Below, in pieces: positions 8,006 to 17,155 of a stretch of DNA of 64,000 nt. This stretch comes from Vibrio tubiashii (GTDB lineage: Bacteria > Pseudomonadota > Gammaproteobacteria > Enterobacterales > Vibrionaceae), in contig JRWQ01000001.1 in assembly GCA_000775715.1 (NCBI GenBank), positions 434,001-498,000 of the forward strand, in the 5' to 3' direction. The stretch's first letter is position 1. Each line of letters opens with the position of its first letter. A program made the position numbers and the translations under genes. The notes under the pieces were generated by a model that was given only the letters and a program-made list of their open reading frames with translations, was not told where the DNA came from and searched no databases.

Positions 8006-9478
8006 TTATTCGATGATCAAAGCCTGACTGTACATCACAACGTTTCGGCCATGATCTTTACCGAGATAGAGTTGTTCATCCGCTTTAACGATAGCCCTTT
8101 GAATGCACTGATCAGATTGCTCAAATGTAACTTTGCTTAACGTGGAGGAAATCGGGACAGCACCAATAGAGACGGTCACAACTTGGTAAGGAAGGTTCGT
8201 ACAATGTTCAATACTCAATTCTTCGACACTGACCCTAAAGGCGTCGACCCGGCTCTTTAGCTTAGATTCATCCTTGCTCGAAAGAATGAAAACAAACTCT
8301 TCACCTCCAAGGCGGCAACCGAGTTCTTGAGGTTCCAGTAGATTGTTCAAGGTATTAGCAACAGCAGTGAGCGTGTTATCCCCTTCAGTATGGCCGTATG
8401 AGTCGTTAAACCGCTTAAAGTTGTCGATGTCACACATCACAAAGTATACATACTCGCCCCTTTGTAACGCTTTCTGGACAGTTTCGGCCGCGTATTTTTG
8501 ATACTTAAAGCGAGAACCAATACCCGTTAGCGGGTCAGTTTCAGTTTGGTTGTGAAGGATTCTCAATTGATTCTTGATTTTAGTGATCAAACTGGAATAA
8601 GAACGTGCCAAATCACCAATTTCATCTGCTCTTTTGATTTCAGGGATCTGAGATTGATCTATCTTTTCAATATCTAGCTTCATTGATGATGCTAGCGCCT
8701 TAACTGGGCTCACTAACCAAAATGTCACCAAGTAAATAAGCAAAAATGAAATAGCCAACGCGATTAACGCTTCAAAGAGCACTTTACCCAGTAATTCATG
8801 TCTTATCTGGTTTAGCTCCGTAGCATCCACCACTGCCCTGAAATAGCCACCATTGTTGTTGCGCAATTTAATCTGAACATGCAATAGATCTCTTCCCTCA
8901 TCCAAGTAGTACTTAGACCCGTACATTTTTTCAGGGATCGTTGGAATATCTAAAGACTGCAATTGCATGTGTTCGTTGATAGCCCTAAGGTCAACTTTAA
9001 GCTTGTTGATCAGCAGGTTCACCTTCTTGATATGCACCTTATCTGTCTCAGGTGTTGAGGCTAGGTTCTTTTCTAGTGCGACCAGTTTATTGGAAAGAAG
9101 CCTGACCTCGTCTTCTGATACATCAAGCCTCCAACCTTTACTTTTCTCGATCGAGTACCTTACCTTCACTTCTCGTGCTAGATAGTCACTAGTCCCCGAC
9201 ACTTCAGCGAACTTTAAATTTGGCACCGCTTTTAGATTATCTAAAGTAGACTGCATCAACAGATTAGCGTAGTTCCGTCCTGCTACAGACCCCGAAAAAA
9301 AGGTGTTAAAGGCAGCGAGTTGACTGGCCGACATATCAGCGAGATATTCCACCTTCATCGACCAATCATTCTGGTAACGGCTGTAAGACATCCCTAAAAT
9401 GATCGACAAAACAAGTACCAGATGCGAAACAAACAGCATCTGGTTTATCGTTAACCAACCAAATAAGCGATTACTCAA
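8006..9478 (-). CDS. Membrane diguanylate cyclase (GGDEF)
   Basis: This 490-aa inner-membrane enzyme makes cyclic di-GMP from GTP. A TM segment lies at about residues 12-30, followed by a periplasmic sensor region of about 210 residues, a second TM at ~235-255, a HAMP-like linker and the GGDEF domain. The domain starts at TDPLTGIGSR and its active motif is GGEEF at 391-395, so it should be catalytically competent. No RxxD inhibitory site is visible upstream of it. The start is TTG, 5 nt after the stop of the upstream periplasmic cytochrome gene, so translation is probably coupled. The pair suggests redox- or ligand-controlled c-di-GMP signalling (inference). Confidence 0.85.
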   Translation of the reverse strand: MSNRLFGWLTINQMLFVSHLVLVLSIILGMSYSRYQNDWSMKVEYLADMSASQLAAFNTFFSGSVAGRNYANLLMQSTLDNLKAVPNLKFAEVSGTSDYLAREVKVRYSIEKSKGWRLDVSEDEVRLLSNKLVALEKNLASTPETDKVHIKKVNLLINKLKVDLRAINEHMQLQSLDIPTIPEKMYGSKYYLDEGRDLLHVQIKLRNNNGGYFRAVVDATELNQIRHELLGKVLFEALIALAISFLLIYLVTFWLVSPVKALASSMKLDIEKIDQSQIPEIKRADEIGDLARSYSSLITKIKNQLRILHNQTETDPLTGIGSRFKYQKYAAETVQKALQRGEYVYFVMCDIDNFKRFNDSYGHTEGDNTLTAVANTLNNLLEPQELGCRLGGEEFVFILSSKDESKLKSRVDAFRVSVEELSIEHCTNLPYQVVTVSIGAVPISSTLSKVTFEQSDQCIQRAIVKADEQLYLGKDHGRNVVMYSQALIIE

Positions 9479-9483
9479 CAGAG

Positions 9484-10017
9484 TTACTCTTTGTTATCCG
9501 TGTATGAGGCAAGCACGGGTTCAGTACAAGTACCATTGATGCAGATATCTTTATATGTGGTATGGCAACTTGAGCAGAAGCTCGGCTCTAAAGAAGGGTG
9601 TGTTGAACTGATATCTTTCCCTTTGCGGTCGTAGCTTCCATAAAGTGCTAAGCCACCAATATGCTCAGTGACCCAAATGATTCCATCGACTTCTGAAACC
9701 GCTACGACTGTTGGACCATCAGTATAAGGACCATGAGTTTTATACTGTTCAAGTTTAGCGGGGTTAACTCTTATCGTTAAAGGTGAGCCTTGCCCGTTAT
9801 TAATCCACGCATAAGCGCGCACAGATTCTTGAATAAACAGAGAGGTGTCAGGTGGTAAAACTGTATCAGCCGGAAGATTCATTGACTCCTTGACCACTGG
9901 CCAGTTTTCCCATCCCTCAGGATAGCTTGCATCCGAGTCTGCATAAGCACTGCCGACAACAGCCAATGAAGCTAGCACACACCACCAAGCAGCTAGCAGA
10001 CGTTTAAAAACTTGCAT
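9484..10017 (-). CDS. Periplasmic cytochrome P460-like protein with one CxxCH heme motif
   Basis: The 177-aa precursor has a signal peptide ending near SAYA-DSDA (residue ~26). The body (YPEGWENWPVV, then ...SEVDGIIWVTEH...) resembles cytochrome P460-type folds. A single c-type heme site, CSSCH, is at residues 148-152, with two further cysteines at 159 and 164. It is probably exported and heme-loaded in the periplasm. The gene immediately precedes a diguanylate cyclase with a large periplasmic domain, so a sensory role is plausible: it may bind a small molecule or report redox state. The P460 assignment is from overall pattern and is moderate; the heme motif is directly visible. Confidence 0.65.
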   Translation of the reverse strand: MQVFKRLLAAWWCVLASLAVVGSAYADSDASYPEGWENWPVVKESMNLPADTVLPPDTSLFIQESVRAYAWINNGQGSPLTIRVNPAKLEQYKTHGPYTDGPTVVAVSEVDGIIWVTEHIGGLALYGSYDRKGKDISSTHPSLEPSFCSSCHTTYKDICINGTCTEPVLASYTDNKE

Positions 10018-10216
10018 ATCATTCCTTCGATTATTATTTCTTAAAATTTGTCTCAGCTTTCAGCACGAACTCATCTTCAGGCTGGCTAAAAAAGCGATCC
10101 TTTACCAAAGTCTGAAACTCAAATTGACAGATTTATTGACTATTGTAACGACATTGAGACTTCGTGAAAACCAAATGCTCAGAAAGAGTGACCTTAAGCA
10201 CTAACGCCAAGGCACT

Positions 10217-11170
10217 CTATTGAGAACGGTAGTACCTATCAAAATTCGGCACATACTGCTCCCAAATAGGTGGCGTGCCAATGTAGTGTTGAACCGCCGC
10301 GATAAACTCTCTGACCAGCGCAGTTTGCTTACGGTGAGGATAAAGAGCATATAAGGCTAAGCCTTTGTTACACAATGTGTAATTGGTCAGCAGAGGTTGT
10401 AGCCCTAACTCATCAATAGAACAATCTAGGTTTGATGAAGAGAGTGTCACATAGCCGAGGCCATCTCGCACTGACGCAATCAAGGTGGGCACATCATTGA
10501 CCTTCAACTTGCCCCTCATTTTGTAGTTGAGGATATTACTCGAACCTGGCTGTTCGCTCAGTCGTACCGTATCGACCGTCAGCGAGCGATTACTGTAAAC
10601 CACTGAGGGTAACTTAACTAACTGCTCTGGTGTTTTCGGCTCTCCATATCTTTCGATAAAGCGGTCTGAAGCGAGAATCACCGCGCGAATGTCAGCAATC
10701 TTCTTGGCAATTAAACTTGAATCATCCAAATGACCGAGTCTAAAGGCGACATCAAAATGATCTGAGATGATGTCGGAGCGTTTGTCGTCCATCAATAGCT
10801 CAATTTCAACATCGGGATACGTCTGCATAAACTGGCTAATGACAGGACGCAAGTGGTTCTGACCAACGTGATAAGGCGCAGTAATTCGGATTCGACCTTT
10901 GGGCTGAGCATGGTAAGAATCAGCAATAGATTGAACATGGCTCAGAGTTCCAACAAGGTTATGCGCTTGTTCGAGGATTTCCTCGCCCGCTGGCGTCAGT
11001 GAGAACGAGCGTGTAGAGCGATTGAGCAACTGCACACCCAAATCTGATTCTAACTTTTTGATCTGTTTAGACAGAGACGAGTTGTCCATGTCATGTAGAG
11101 CCGCCGCCTTGGTAAACGACCCTTGCTGCACCACATCAATAAACAGAGATAGCTGATTCACGAGTGACAT
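10217..11170 (-). CDS. LysR family transcriptional regulator
   Basis: The 317-aa protein has an N-terminal winged helix (residues ~1-60, with FTKAAALHDMDNSSLSKQIKKLE as recognition region) and a LysR substrate-binding domain of the two-lobed periplasmic-binding type from about residue 90. It is encoded 9 nt after the yaiI-like gene on the same strand, so the two are probably co-transcribed. No divergent target gene is adjacent, so its regulon cannot be inferred from context. Confidence 0.85.
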   Translation of the reverse strand: MSLVNQLSLFIDVVQQGSFTKAAALHDMDNSSLSKQIKKLESDLGVQLLNRSTRSFSLTPAGEEILEQAHNLVGTLSHVQSIADSYHAQPKGRIRITAPYHVGQNHLRPVISQFMQTYPDVEIELLMDDKRSDIISDHFDVAFRLGHLDDSSLIAKKIADIRAVILASDRFIERYGEPKTPEQLVKLPSVVYSNRSLTVDTVRLSEQPGSSNILNYKMRGKLKVNDVPTLIASVRDGLGYVTLSSSNLDCSIDELGLQPLLTNYTLCNKGLALYALYPHRKQTALVREFIAAVQHYIGTPPIWEQYVPNFDRYYRSQ

Positions 11171-11179
11171 ACAACGCCC

Positions 11180-11638
11180 CTACTTTAGCGCTCTTTGCCA
11201 TTGAACTAACCACTTATCTAGGTGGTTAGCAAACTGCTGACGATCAGCCTGACTGAGCGGCGCAGGGCCTCCCGTTTGGATACCACTGCTGCGCATCGTT
11301 TCCATAAAATCACGGATGTTTAAACGCGATTTGATGTTCTCTTTGGTAAACATCTCACCACGAGAGCTCAACGCATGAGCGCCTTTAGTAATGATTTCAT
11401 CCGCTAGAGGAATGTCACTGGTGATCACCAAGTCACCGCTTTGACAACGTTTCACGATCTCGTTGTCTGCTACATCAAAGCCCGCTTGAACTTGCAGCAT
11501 GGTAACTTTTTGTGACGCTGGAGTGCGGATAAACTGGTTCGCCACTAAGGTCACTTCTACTCCAGTACGCTCAGAAGCACGAAACAAAATGTCTCGCACA
11601 ACCACAGGACAAGCGTCCGCATCTACCCAAATTTTCAT
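11180..11638 (-). CDS. yaiI: YaiI/YqxD family protein (DUF188)
   Basis: The 152-aa protein matches the YaiI/YqxD (UPF0178) family over its full length. It opens with [16 protein letters not shown], has the [10 protein letters not shown] acidic motif and ends with a [14 protein letters not shown] segment typical of the family. The fold is PIN-like with conserved aspartates, but no biochemical function is established. It heads a probable two-gene unit with the downstream LysR gene. Confidence 0.88.
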   Translation of the reverse strand: MKIWVDADACPVVVRDILFRASERTGVEVTLVANQFIRTPASQKVTMLQVQAGFDVADNEIVKRCQSGDLVITSDIPLADEIITKGAHALSSRGEMFTKENIKSRLNIRDFMETMRSSGIQTGGPAPLSQADRQQFANHLDKWLVQWQRALK

Positions 11639-11704
11639 GGTTTGTTATTCCTAATCACGGTCTATGGCTGTTATTAGAACGTATTTAGATGCCACTGAGT
11701 AGTG

Positions 11705-12025
11705 TTATTTAAACTTAACAGCGGTACCACTAACGCTAACCATCATCATGCTGCCACCACTACCAATCACTTCGTAGTCGATATCGATGCCAACAATCCC
11801 ATCCGCACCCAGTTCACGCGCTCTCGCTTCCATCTCTTGAAAAGCAATTTCTCGGGCGCGTCCCATCTCACGTTCATACGCACCAGAGCGGCCACCTACG
11901 ACATCGCGAATCGCGCCGAACATATCTTTAAAGATGTTGGCACCTAAAATGGCTTCACCAACTACCACGCCCAAGTAGTCTTGAACAGGGCGACCTTCAA
12001 CAACTGAAGTCGTTGTTTTAATCAT
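11705..12025 (-). CDS. ybjQ: YbjQ family protein (UPF0145, heavy-metal-binding domain)
   Basis: The 106-aa protein carries the complete YbjQ family pattern: a [18 protein letters not shown] opening, an [17 protein letters not shown] core and an end in VSGTAVKF. Family members form pentamers; no enzymatic role is proven despite the name. A clear AAGGAG precedes the ATG. It lies alone between yaiI and a LysR gene, 25 nt downstream of the latter's stop, so it could be read from the same transcript. Confidence 0.88.
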   Translation of the reverse strand: MIKTTTSVVEGRPVQDYLGVVVGEAILGANIFKDMFGAIRDVVGGRSGAYEREMGRAREIAFQEMEARARELGADGIVGIDIDYEVIGSGGSMMMVSVSGTAVKFK

Positions 12026-12050
12026 AACTCTCTCCTTGTTTTGAGTGTTT

Positions 12051-12932
12051 TTATAACGTTAGCCGAGGCTGAATAAAATCGATGAATGCCGAGATACGTC
12101 GTGCCACGGTAGACGATTTATAATAGACCGCGTTGACGAACTCTCGCTCGGTATTATGCAGTTTCTCTTGCTGCAACAGAGAGACCAATCGGCCCTCTTC
12201 GATATCTTTTTGAACCATAAACCCTGATAAACAGGCAATGCCATTAGCAGTGAGGGCTAACTGACGAACCGTCTCTCCATTGCCCGAGGTAATCAATGGA
12301 CTTAATGGTTGGAACCCTTTCAGTGGCCATTGGTTCAATACTTTTGGTGCCGTAAAACCGATCACTTGGTGCTGCGCCAAATCAGATACAGATTTTGGCG
12401 TTCCGTTTTTCTCAAGGTATTCTGGAGAGGCAACAATGTGCAACGGGCTTTTACCGAGCGGTCGAGCATGAAGCGTAGAATCTTTTAAGCGACCAATTCG
12501 AATTGCCACATCCGTTCTCTTTTCGAGCAGATCAACAAAACCTTCGTTTGAGGTCAACTCGAGCTCAATATCAGGAAAGGCTTGTTTAAACTCACGGATT
12601 AACGGCACCAATTGATGAAAAACGAACGGACTTGCGGCATCGACACGCAGATGCCCTTTAGGCAGTTCGCCCCGGGTGACAATCTCCTCTTCCGCCTGCT
12701 TAATAATATCCAGCCCTAACCTAACCGAATCAACAAACTGCTTGCCTTCAACCGTTAACTCAATACGTCGGGTAGTACGGTTAAGGATTGAAACACCTAA
12801 CTGCTTCTCTATCTTACTCACGGCGCGTGAAACTCTTGCGACCTGAATATCAAGCACATCCGCAGCAGCAGAGAACCCGCCACTATCAACCACTGTCAGC
12901 AAAATATCTAAATCATCAGACCGAGTCAGCAT
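12051..12932 (-). CDS. LysR family transcriptional regulator
   Basis: The 293-aa regulator has an N-terminal winged helix ([19 protein letters not shown]) followed by a substrate-binding domain. It resembles the large CrgA/DhcR-like group of LysR proteins. It is divergent from an MFS efflux gene with a 115-bp shared promoter region, so control of that transporter is the simplest proposal (inference). The ligand is unknown. Confidence 0.85.
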   Translation of the reverse strand: MLTRSDDLDILLTVVDSGGFSAAADVLDIQVARVSRAVSKIEKQLGVSILNRTTRRIELTVEGKQFVDSVRLGLDIIKQAEEEIVTRGELPKGHLRVDAASPFVFHQLVPLIREFKQAFPDIELELTSNEGFVDLLEKRTDVAIRIGRLKDSTLHARPLGKSPLHIVASPEYLEKNGTPKSVSDLAQHQVIGFTAPKVLNQWPLKGFQPLSPLITSGNGETVRQLALTANGIACLSGFMVQKDIEEGRLVSLLQQEKLHNTEREFVNAVYYKSSTVARRISAFIDFIQPRLTL

Positions 12933-13047
12933 TCCGCCTCTCCCACAAACTCTATTACCTTCATTTATAGCAAAAGTAATTTGATAAAAGCACTGTTTTT
13001 CGCAAATAAAGTTTCTTCAATAATGCACACCTTGTTTGACACAATCT

Positions 13048-14238
13048 ATGAGAACTACAATGCCAATCGCTCTATTCGCATTAACACTGAGTGCCTTTGC
13101 TATCGGCACTACCGAGTTCGTCATCGTTGGGTTGATCCCAACCATGGCTGCTGATCTATCTGTTTCGCTTCCATCTGCAGGACTGCTAGTTAGCCTATAC
13201 GCTTTAGGCGTCGCTGTTGGGGCACCTGTACTTACCGCCCTTACTGGTAACTGGCCGCGCAAAAAAGTACTGCTAGCGGTAATGACCCTGTTTGTACTAG
13301 GCAATTTACTCGCATGGCAAGCGCCGGGTTACAGCACGCTGGTAATGGCTCGAATTTTAACCGGCCTTGCTCACGGGGTATTTTTCTCTATTGGTTCGAC
13401 TATTGCGACAGGCTTGGTTTCGAAACAGAAAGCAGCCAGCGCCATTGCGATCATGTTTACTGGCTTAACCGTCGCGTTAGTAACCGGTGTTCCACTTGGC
13501 ACTTACATTGGCCAAACGTTCGGTTGGCAGTCAACATTCCTAATCGTCGCTCTACTTGGTTTAATCGCACTGATTGGCAGTGCAGCACTTGTACCAAGTA
13601 ATTTAAAACAGCCACCAGCGACTAAGATCTCTGCTCAGCTTAAGGTGCTAACACAACCAAGATTACTGCTTGTTTACGCTATCACTGCACTTGGCTATGG
13701 CGGCACATTTACCGCATTCACATTCTTAGCACCTATCCTTGAAGAAATTTCTGGATTCAACTCAAGTGCTATCGGCTTAATCATGCTGGTTTACGGAGTG
13801 TCGGTCGCGATAGGTAATATCTGGGGCGGCAAAATGGCTGATACTATGGGGCCAATTAAAGCGCTAACTGTCATCTTCGTTGGTCTTGCACTTGTTTTAT
13901 TGGTGTTTAACTTTACGGCCTACAACCCAACTGCCGCAGTACTCACTATTCTTATTTGGGGCGCATTCGCGTTTGGTAACGTGCCTGGCCTACAAGTCTA
14001 CGTGGTTAACCTTGCTGAGAAATACACGCCAGACGCGGTAGACGTTGCATCAGGCCTTAACATCGCTGCATTTAACGTCGGTATCGCATTGGGCTCTTGG
14101 GCAGGCGGCCTGATCGTTGAACAAGCGGGCTTGATGAATACACCATGGATTGGCGCTGTTGTCGTACTTGCCGCACTAGTTTTAACTCGCTTAAGCGGCG
14201 CATTAGATAAGCGCTCACCGCAACTACAGAGTGCATAA
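13048..14238 (+). CDS. MFS transporter, drug:H+ antiporter DHA1 (AraJ/YdhP-like)
   Basis: The inner-membrane exporter is about 396 aa with 12 predicted TM segments. It has the N-terminal signature SAFAIGTTEFVIVGLIP typical of AraJ/YdhP/Cmr-type DHA1 proteins and the loop-2/3 motif NWPRKKVL. Three in-frame starts exist: TTG 13036, ATG 13048 and ATG 13060. I chose 13048, but without a strong Shine-Dalgarno the choice is weak. The substrate cannot be read. The divergent LysR gene is the likely regulator. Confidence 0.85.
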   Translation: MRTTMPIALFALTLSAFAIGTTEFVIVGLIPTMAADLSVSLPSAGLLVSLYALGVAVGAPVLTALTGNWPRKKVLLAVMTLFVLGNLLAWQAPGYSTLVMARILTGLAHGVFFSIGSTIATGLVSKQKAASAIAIMFTGLTVALVTGVPLGTYIGQTFGWQSTFLIVALLGLIALIGSAALVPSNLKQPPATKISAQLKVLTQPRLLLVYAITALGYGGTFTAFTFLAPILEEISGFNSSAIGLIMLVYGVSVAIGNIWGGKMADTMGPIKALTVIFVGLALVLLVFNFTAYNPTAAVLTILIWGAFAFGNVPGLQVYVVNLAEKYTPDAVDVASGLNIAAFNVGIALGSWAGGLIVEQAGLMNTPWIGAVVVLAALVLTRLSGALDKRSPQLQSA

Positions 14239-14242
14239 AAAC

Positions 14243-14272
14243 AAATCAGCCTCCTTACACGGAGGCTGATTT
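14243..14272. terminator. Bidirectional terminator between convergent genes
   Basis: A 12-bp perfect stem (AAATCAGCCTCC and complement) with a 6-nt loop is flanked by A-rich sequence on the left and T-rich sequence on the right. It ends the MFS gene and also touches the stop of the small minus-strand gene. Confidence 0.8.
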
Positions 14273-14535
14273 CATTTCACTCGTAACAGGCGATGTTTGA
14301 CCTTAGCAAGTTCAAACTCTTCAACCTGAGAACGTCGCATGTTATCAATTCGCTCAATCATTGCGCTTGAGTACCCCTTGCGTTTCATCCACTGCATGGG
14401 CTCAGAAAAACTATCTTCATTGACAACGTAAGACTCACCCTTGTGCTCACCTTGATACACGCTCACGACCCACACCCGTGACTGAAAATCTAGCACTTCA
14501 AGTAATTGTGATTTGATCCGCTTTAATAAGTTCAT
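14272..14535 (-). CDS. Small hypothetical protein (87 aa)
   Basis: I do not recognise the family. The protein starts MNLLKRIKSQ, contains a short beta-rich segment (SRVWVVSVYQGEHKGESYVV) and ends in a charged helical region (RRSQVEEFELAKVKHRLL). It is soluble with no signal peptide. The ATG at 14535 was preferred over an upstream TTG. It lies 2 nt after the LysE-family gene, so the two form an operon, and it ends in the bidirectional terminator. Codon use and composition look like a genuine gene. Confidence 0.65.
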   Translation of the reverse strand: MNLLKRIKSQLLEVLDFQSRVWVVSVYQGEHKGESYVVNEDSFSEPMQWMKRKGYSSAMIERIDNMRRSQVEEFELAKVKHRLLRVK

Positions 14536-14537
14536 AA

Positions 14538-15158
14538 CTAACTCATCAACAGCCAAACACCGACCCCCATCATCAGTGTGCCTGCGATTCGATTGAGTAA
14601 ACGAACATTTTGTGATTGGCCCAACAGCCGTTTCAGCCCCTTACCTCCGGTGGCATACAAGGTCATGCAGATGAACTCAAACAACAAAATGATCGAAACT
14701 AACACAATAAGCTGTGGAGTAAGATCTGCGCTCTGATCGATAAATGGAGGAAGTAGCGAGATCATAAACGCCCAACCTTTAGGATTAGCAATTGCAGTGA
14801 CAAAACCTTGTACCACAAGATCCCAATCACTAGACGGCTGCGGGGCTTGCTCGTCAAAGTTGATCGCCAACTTACCTTTCGAACGCCACATTTGCACGCC
14901 CAGATAAAACAGGTAACCTCCACCGATGAGCTTAAGCGCCACAAACAGCCAAGGATAGTTAAGCATTACTGCGGCGATACCTAAAACAGCGGCGACAGCA
15001 ACTAAGCCAACACCCACTAATTCACCAGCCATCATCCACAATGCACGTCGATAACCAATACTCATGCCGAGCGTGAGCGCAAGTGTCATGCACATCCCCG
15101 GAGTGATAGAGACAAAGAAGAAAGTTGGAATAAACATTCCCAGCAAAGCGGTATTCAT
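14538..15158 (-). CDS. LysE/RhtB family amino-acid exporter
   Basis: The 206-aa inner-membrane protein has about six TM segments and the family signature FFVSITPGMCMTLALTLGMSIGYRRAL near the N-terminus (residues ~15-41). Family members export amino acids such as lysine, homoserine or threonine, or related compounds. The specific substrate is not evident. It is followed within 2 nt by a small gene of unknown function. Confidence 0.85.
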   Translation of the reverse strand: MNTALLGMFIPTFFFVSITPGMCMTLALTLGMSIGYRRALWMMAGELVGVGLVAVAAVLGIAAVMLNYPWLFVALKLIGGGYLFYLGVQMWRSKGKLAINFDEQAPQPSSDWDLVVQGFVTAIANPKGWAFMISLLPPFIDQSADLTPQLIVLVSIILLFEFICMTLYATGGKGLKRLLGQSQNVRLLNRIAGTLMMGVGVWLLMS

Positions 15159-15307
15159 AATTTAGTTTTTATTAGTCATTTTATGCGCCTAACATAAAGC
15201 AATGCTGAGCGAAAACCAACACACTAAATTGGTTGGATTAGTGGTAGTGAGGTTAAATGATATTATAATCAACCTATTAACCGTTTTGCTTGGATTAAGG
15301 ATTCAGC

Positions 15308-16825
15308 TTGTTAACTCGTTTTTGGCGCACTTTTACCTTATTGTTCTTCACTGCGCTTGTGGGCTGTGCGTCTGTCGACCCCGATACTCTCCCTGAAAAA
15401 TCCTACTCCACTCACTTGAGCTATCAAGCGGACAGTCATTTAGCACGCTACTTTGAGGTTGCGAAACATCCTGACGACACCCTTACAGGTTTCGTGTCGT
15501 TGGATAAAGGCGAAGATGCGCTACTGGCTCGTATCGCTTTGATTGAATCTGCGCAGCACTCATTAGATCTTCAGTACTACATCTACAGAAATGACGAAAC
15601 TAGCCAACTATTAACATGGCGACTGTACGAGGCTGCTGAACGAGGTGTTCGAGTCAGACTGTTATTAGATGATATGCAAGAGCGAGGTGACGAAAAACTT
15701 GCCGCGCTAAATACACATCCGAATATCGAAATCCGCCTATTCAATCCTCATCAATATAGAAGTGCACGCGCTCTCGCGATGGCGAGTGATTTCGAGCGCT
15801 TAAACCGCCGCATGCACAATAAATCATTTACCGCTGATAGTGTGGTGTCCATTGTTGGTGGACGCAATATCGGCAATGAGTACTTTTCGTTTGAGTCTCA
15901 CGTTGAGTTCGGCGATTTCGATGTGCTCTTGTATGGTAAAACGGTCGAAGAGACCGCCGATCAATTTGATCTCTATTGGAATAGCTTTTATGCAATCCCC
16001 ATGGAATGGATCGTCCCAGATGCTCAGCATCTAGATGATGACATTATCCAAAAAGAAGTCGCCAATAGACAACTCGGGCAGAAGTTCTCTGAGGGTCAGT
16101 ACGACTTCACTAAGCTAGAGCTTTACGGGCAGTTAATCGAGGGGAAACTCGAGATGTATTGGGGAGATGGCGTCATTTGGTACGACCTACCAGATAAAGT
16201 CAACACCCAACATAGTCAGTTGGTCGACAACCTTACTGACCTGTTGGAAAACGTAGAATCTTCATTCGTACTGGTCTCGCCCTACTTCGTTCCAACCGAA
16301 TATGGTGCAAAAGCCCTTGTTGATGCTGCTAAGCGAGGGATTAAGGTGACGGTCATTACCAACAGCCTAGCGTCAAATGATGTTTTCGCTGTCCACGGTT
16401 GGTATGCCAAATATCGTCAACAACTTGTTGAAGGGGGCGTAGAGCTTTGGGAAACTAAAGCAAGTGCTCATATAGACAGCAAATGGACGGTCACGGGTAG
16501 TAGCCGCTCTAGCTTGCACGCTAAAATGATTCTGATTGATGGAAAAATTCTGTTCGTTGGTTCAATGAACTGGGACCCTCGTTCAGCATATCTCAACACC
16601 GAAATGGCTTTTGTGGTCGAACAAAAAGAGTTTGTACTATTGTCACTCAATAAGTTGCCCGATTCCCTTAGCCAAAATGCCTACCAAATCGTGATCCATG
16701 AAGGACAAGTAGGATGGAAAGACGCACTATCAGGCGAGATCTTCACTTCCGAGCCCGATGCCAGTGTTTGGCGAAAAATGGGAGCTTGGCTATCAGGATT
16801 ACTGCCTATCGAGGAGCACCTGTAA
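15308..16825 (+). CDS. Phospholipase D family lipoprotein (ClsC-like)
   Basis: The 505-aa protein has two PLD active-site motifs: HNKSFTADSVVSIVGGRN at about residue 170 and HAKMILIDGKILFVGSMN at about residue 403. Both fit HxKx4D. An N-terminal lipobox (LVGCAS, Cys ~20) marks it as an envelope lipoprotein. The overall pattern resembles ClsC-type cardiolipin synthases, which transfer phosphatidyl groups; a nuclease or phospholipase role is the alternative. The start is TTG at 15308, supported by AAGGA 6 nt upstream and by the correct placement of the lipobox. E. coli ClsC works with a partner (YmdB), which is absent here. Confidence 0.82.
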   Translation: MLTRFWRTFTLLFFTALVGCASVDPDTLPEKSYSTHLSYQADSHLARYFEVAKHPDDTLTGFVSLDKGEDALLARIALIESAQHSLDLQYYIYRNDETSQLLTWRLYEAAERGVRVRLLLDDMQERGDEKLAALNTHPNIEIRLFNPHQYRSARALAMASDFERLNRRMHNKSFTADSVVSIVGGRNIGNEYFSFESHVEFGDFDVLLYGKTVEETADQFDLYWNSFYAIPMEWIVPDAQHLDDDIIQKEVANRQLGQKFSEGQYDFTKLELYGQLIEGKLEMYWGDGVIWYDLPDKVNTQHSQLVDNLTDLLENVESSFVLVSPYFVPTEYGAKALVDAAKRGIKVTVITNSLASNDVFAVHGWYAKYRQQLVEGGVELWETKASAHIDSKWTVTGSSRSSLHAKMILIDGKILFVGSMNWDPRSAYLNTEMAFVVEQKEFVLLSLNKLPDSLSQNAYQIVIHEGQVGWKDALSGEIFTSEPDASVWRKMGAWLSGLLPIEEHL

Positions 16826-17155
16826 CACTTTGATCTCACGTTCAATAACTGCATAAGTTCCGCTTATATATTCACTTTCCTAGCGCCTCAAGCATCATAT
16901 GCACTCTGATTCTCAAGTAATGAGAAAACAACACAGGTAACAACATTTCATTACATCGGTTGTACTTTGGGTTATTTTACTAAAAATAGGTAAAATAGTA
17001 GTGACAAATAGGTTAAATTAACCAAAATTATAGTGACTTCTGTCACACCTATATATCTACTCGATTATTTTTCTTTTTTATTTTTTGGTCTGACTGCTAA
17101 CCTCCTGCTCTCCTTGAAATGAACTCAAGGTGCATAACTATAAGGAGTGTTCACT
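16826..17155. promoter_or_regulatory. AT-rich upstream region of the symporter gene with repeated motifs
   Basis: No gene is visible in this 330-bp gap. It holds two copies of AAATAGGT(A/T)AAAT at 16984 and 17006 (22 bp apart), a GGTTAAATTAACC palindrome at 17011-17023 and two AGTGAC copies at 17000 and 17032. A short CCTTGA/TCAAGG repeat lies at 17112-17130. These look like operator sequences for the downstream symporter gene. No -35/-10 pair could be fixed confidently. Confidence 0.4.

Noticed and set aside
16984..17018. Two near-identical 13-bp repeats 22 bp apart as a CRISPR or tandem array
   Set aside because: There are only two copies with imperfect sequence and no spacers; they fit operator half-sites better.
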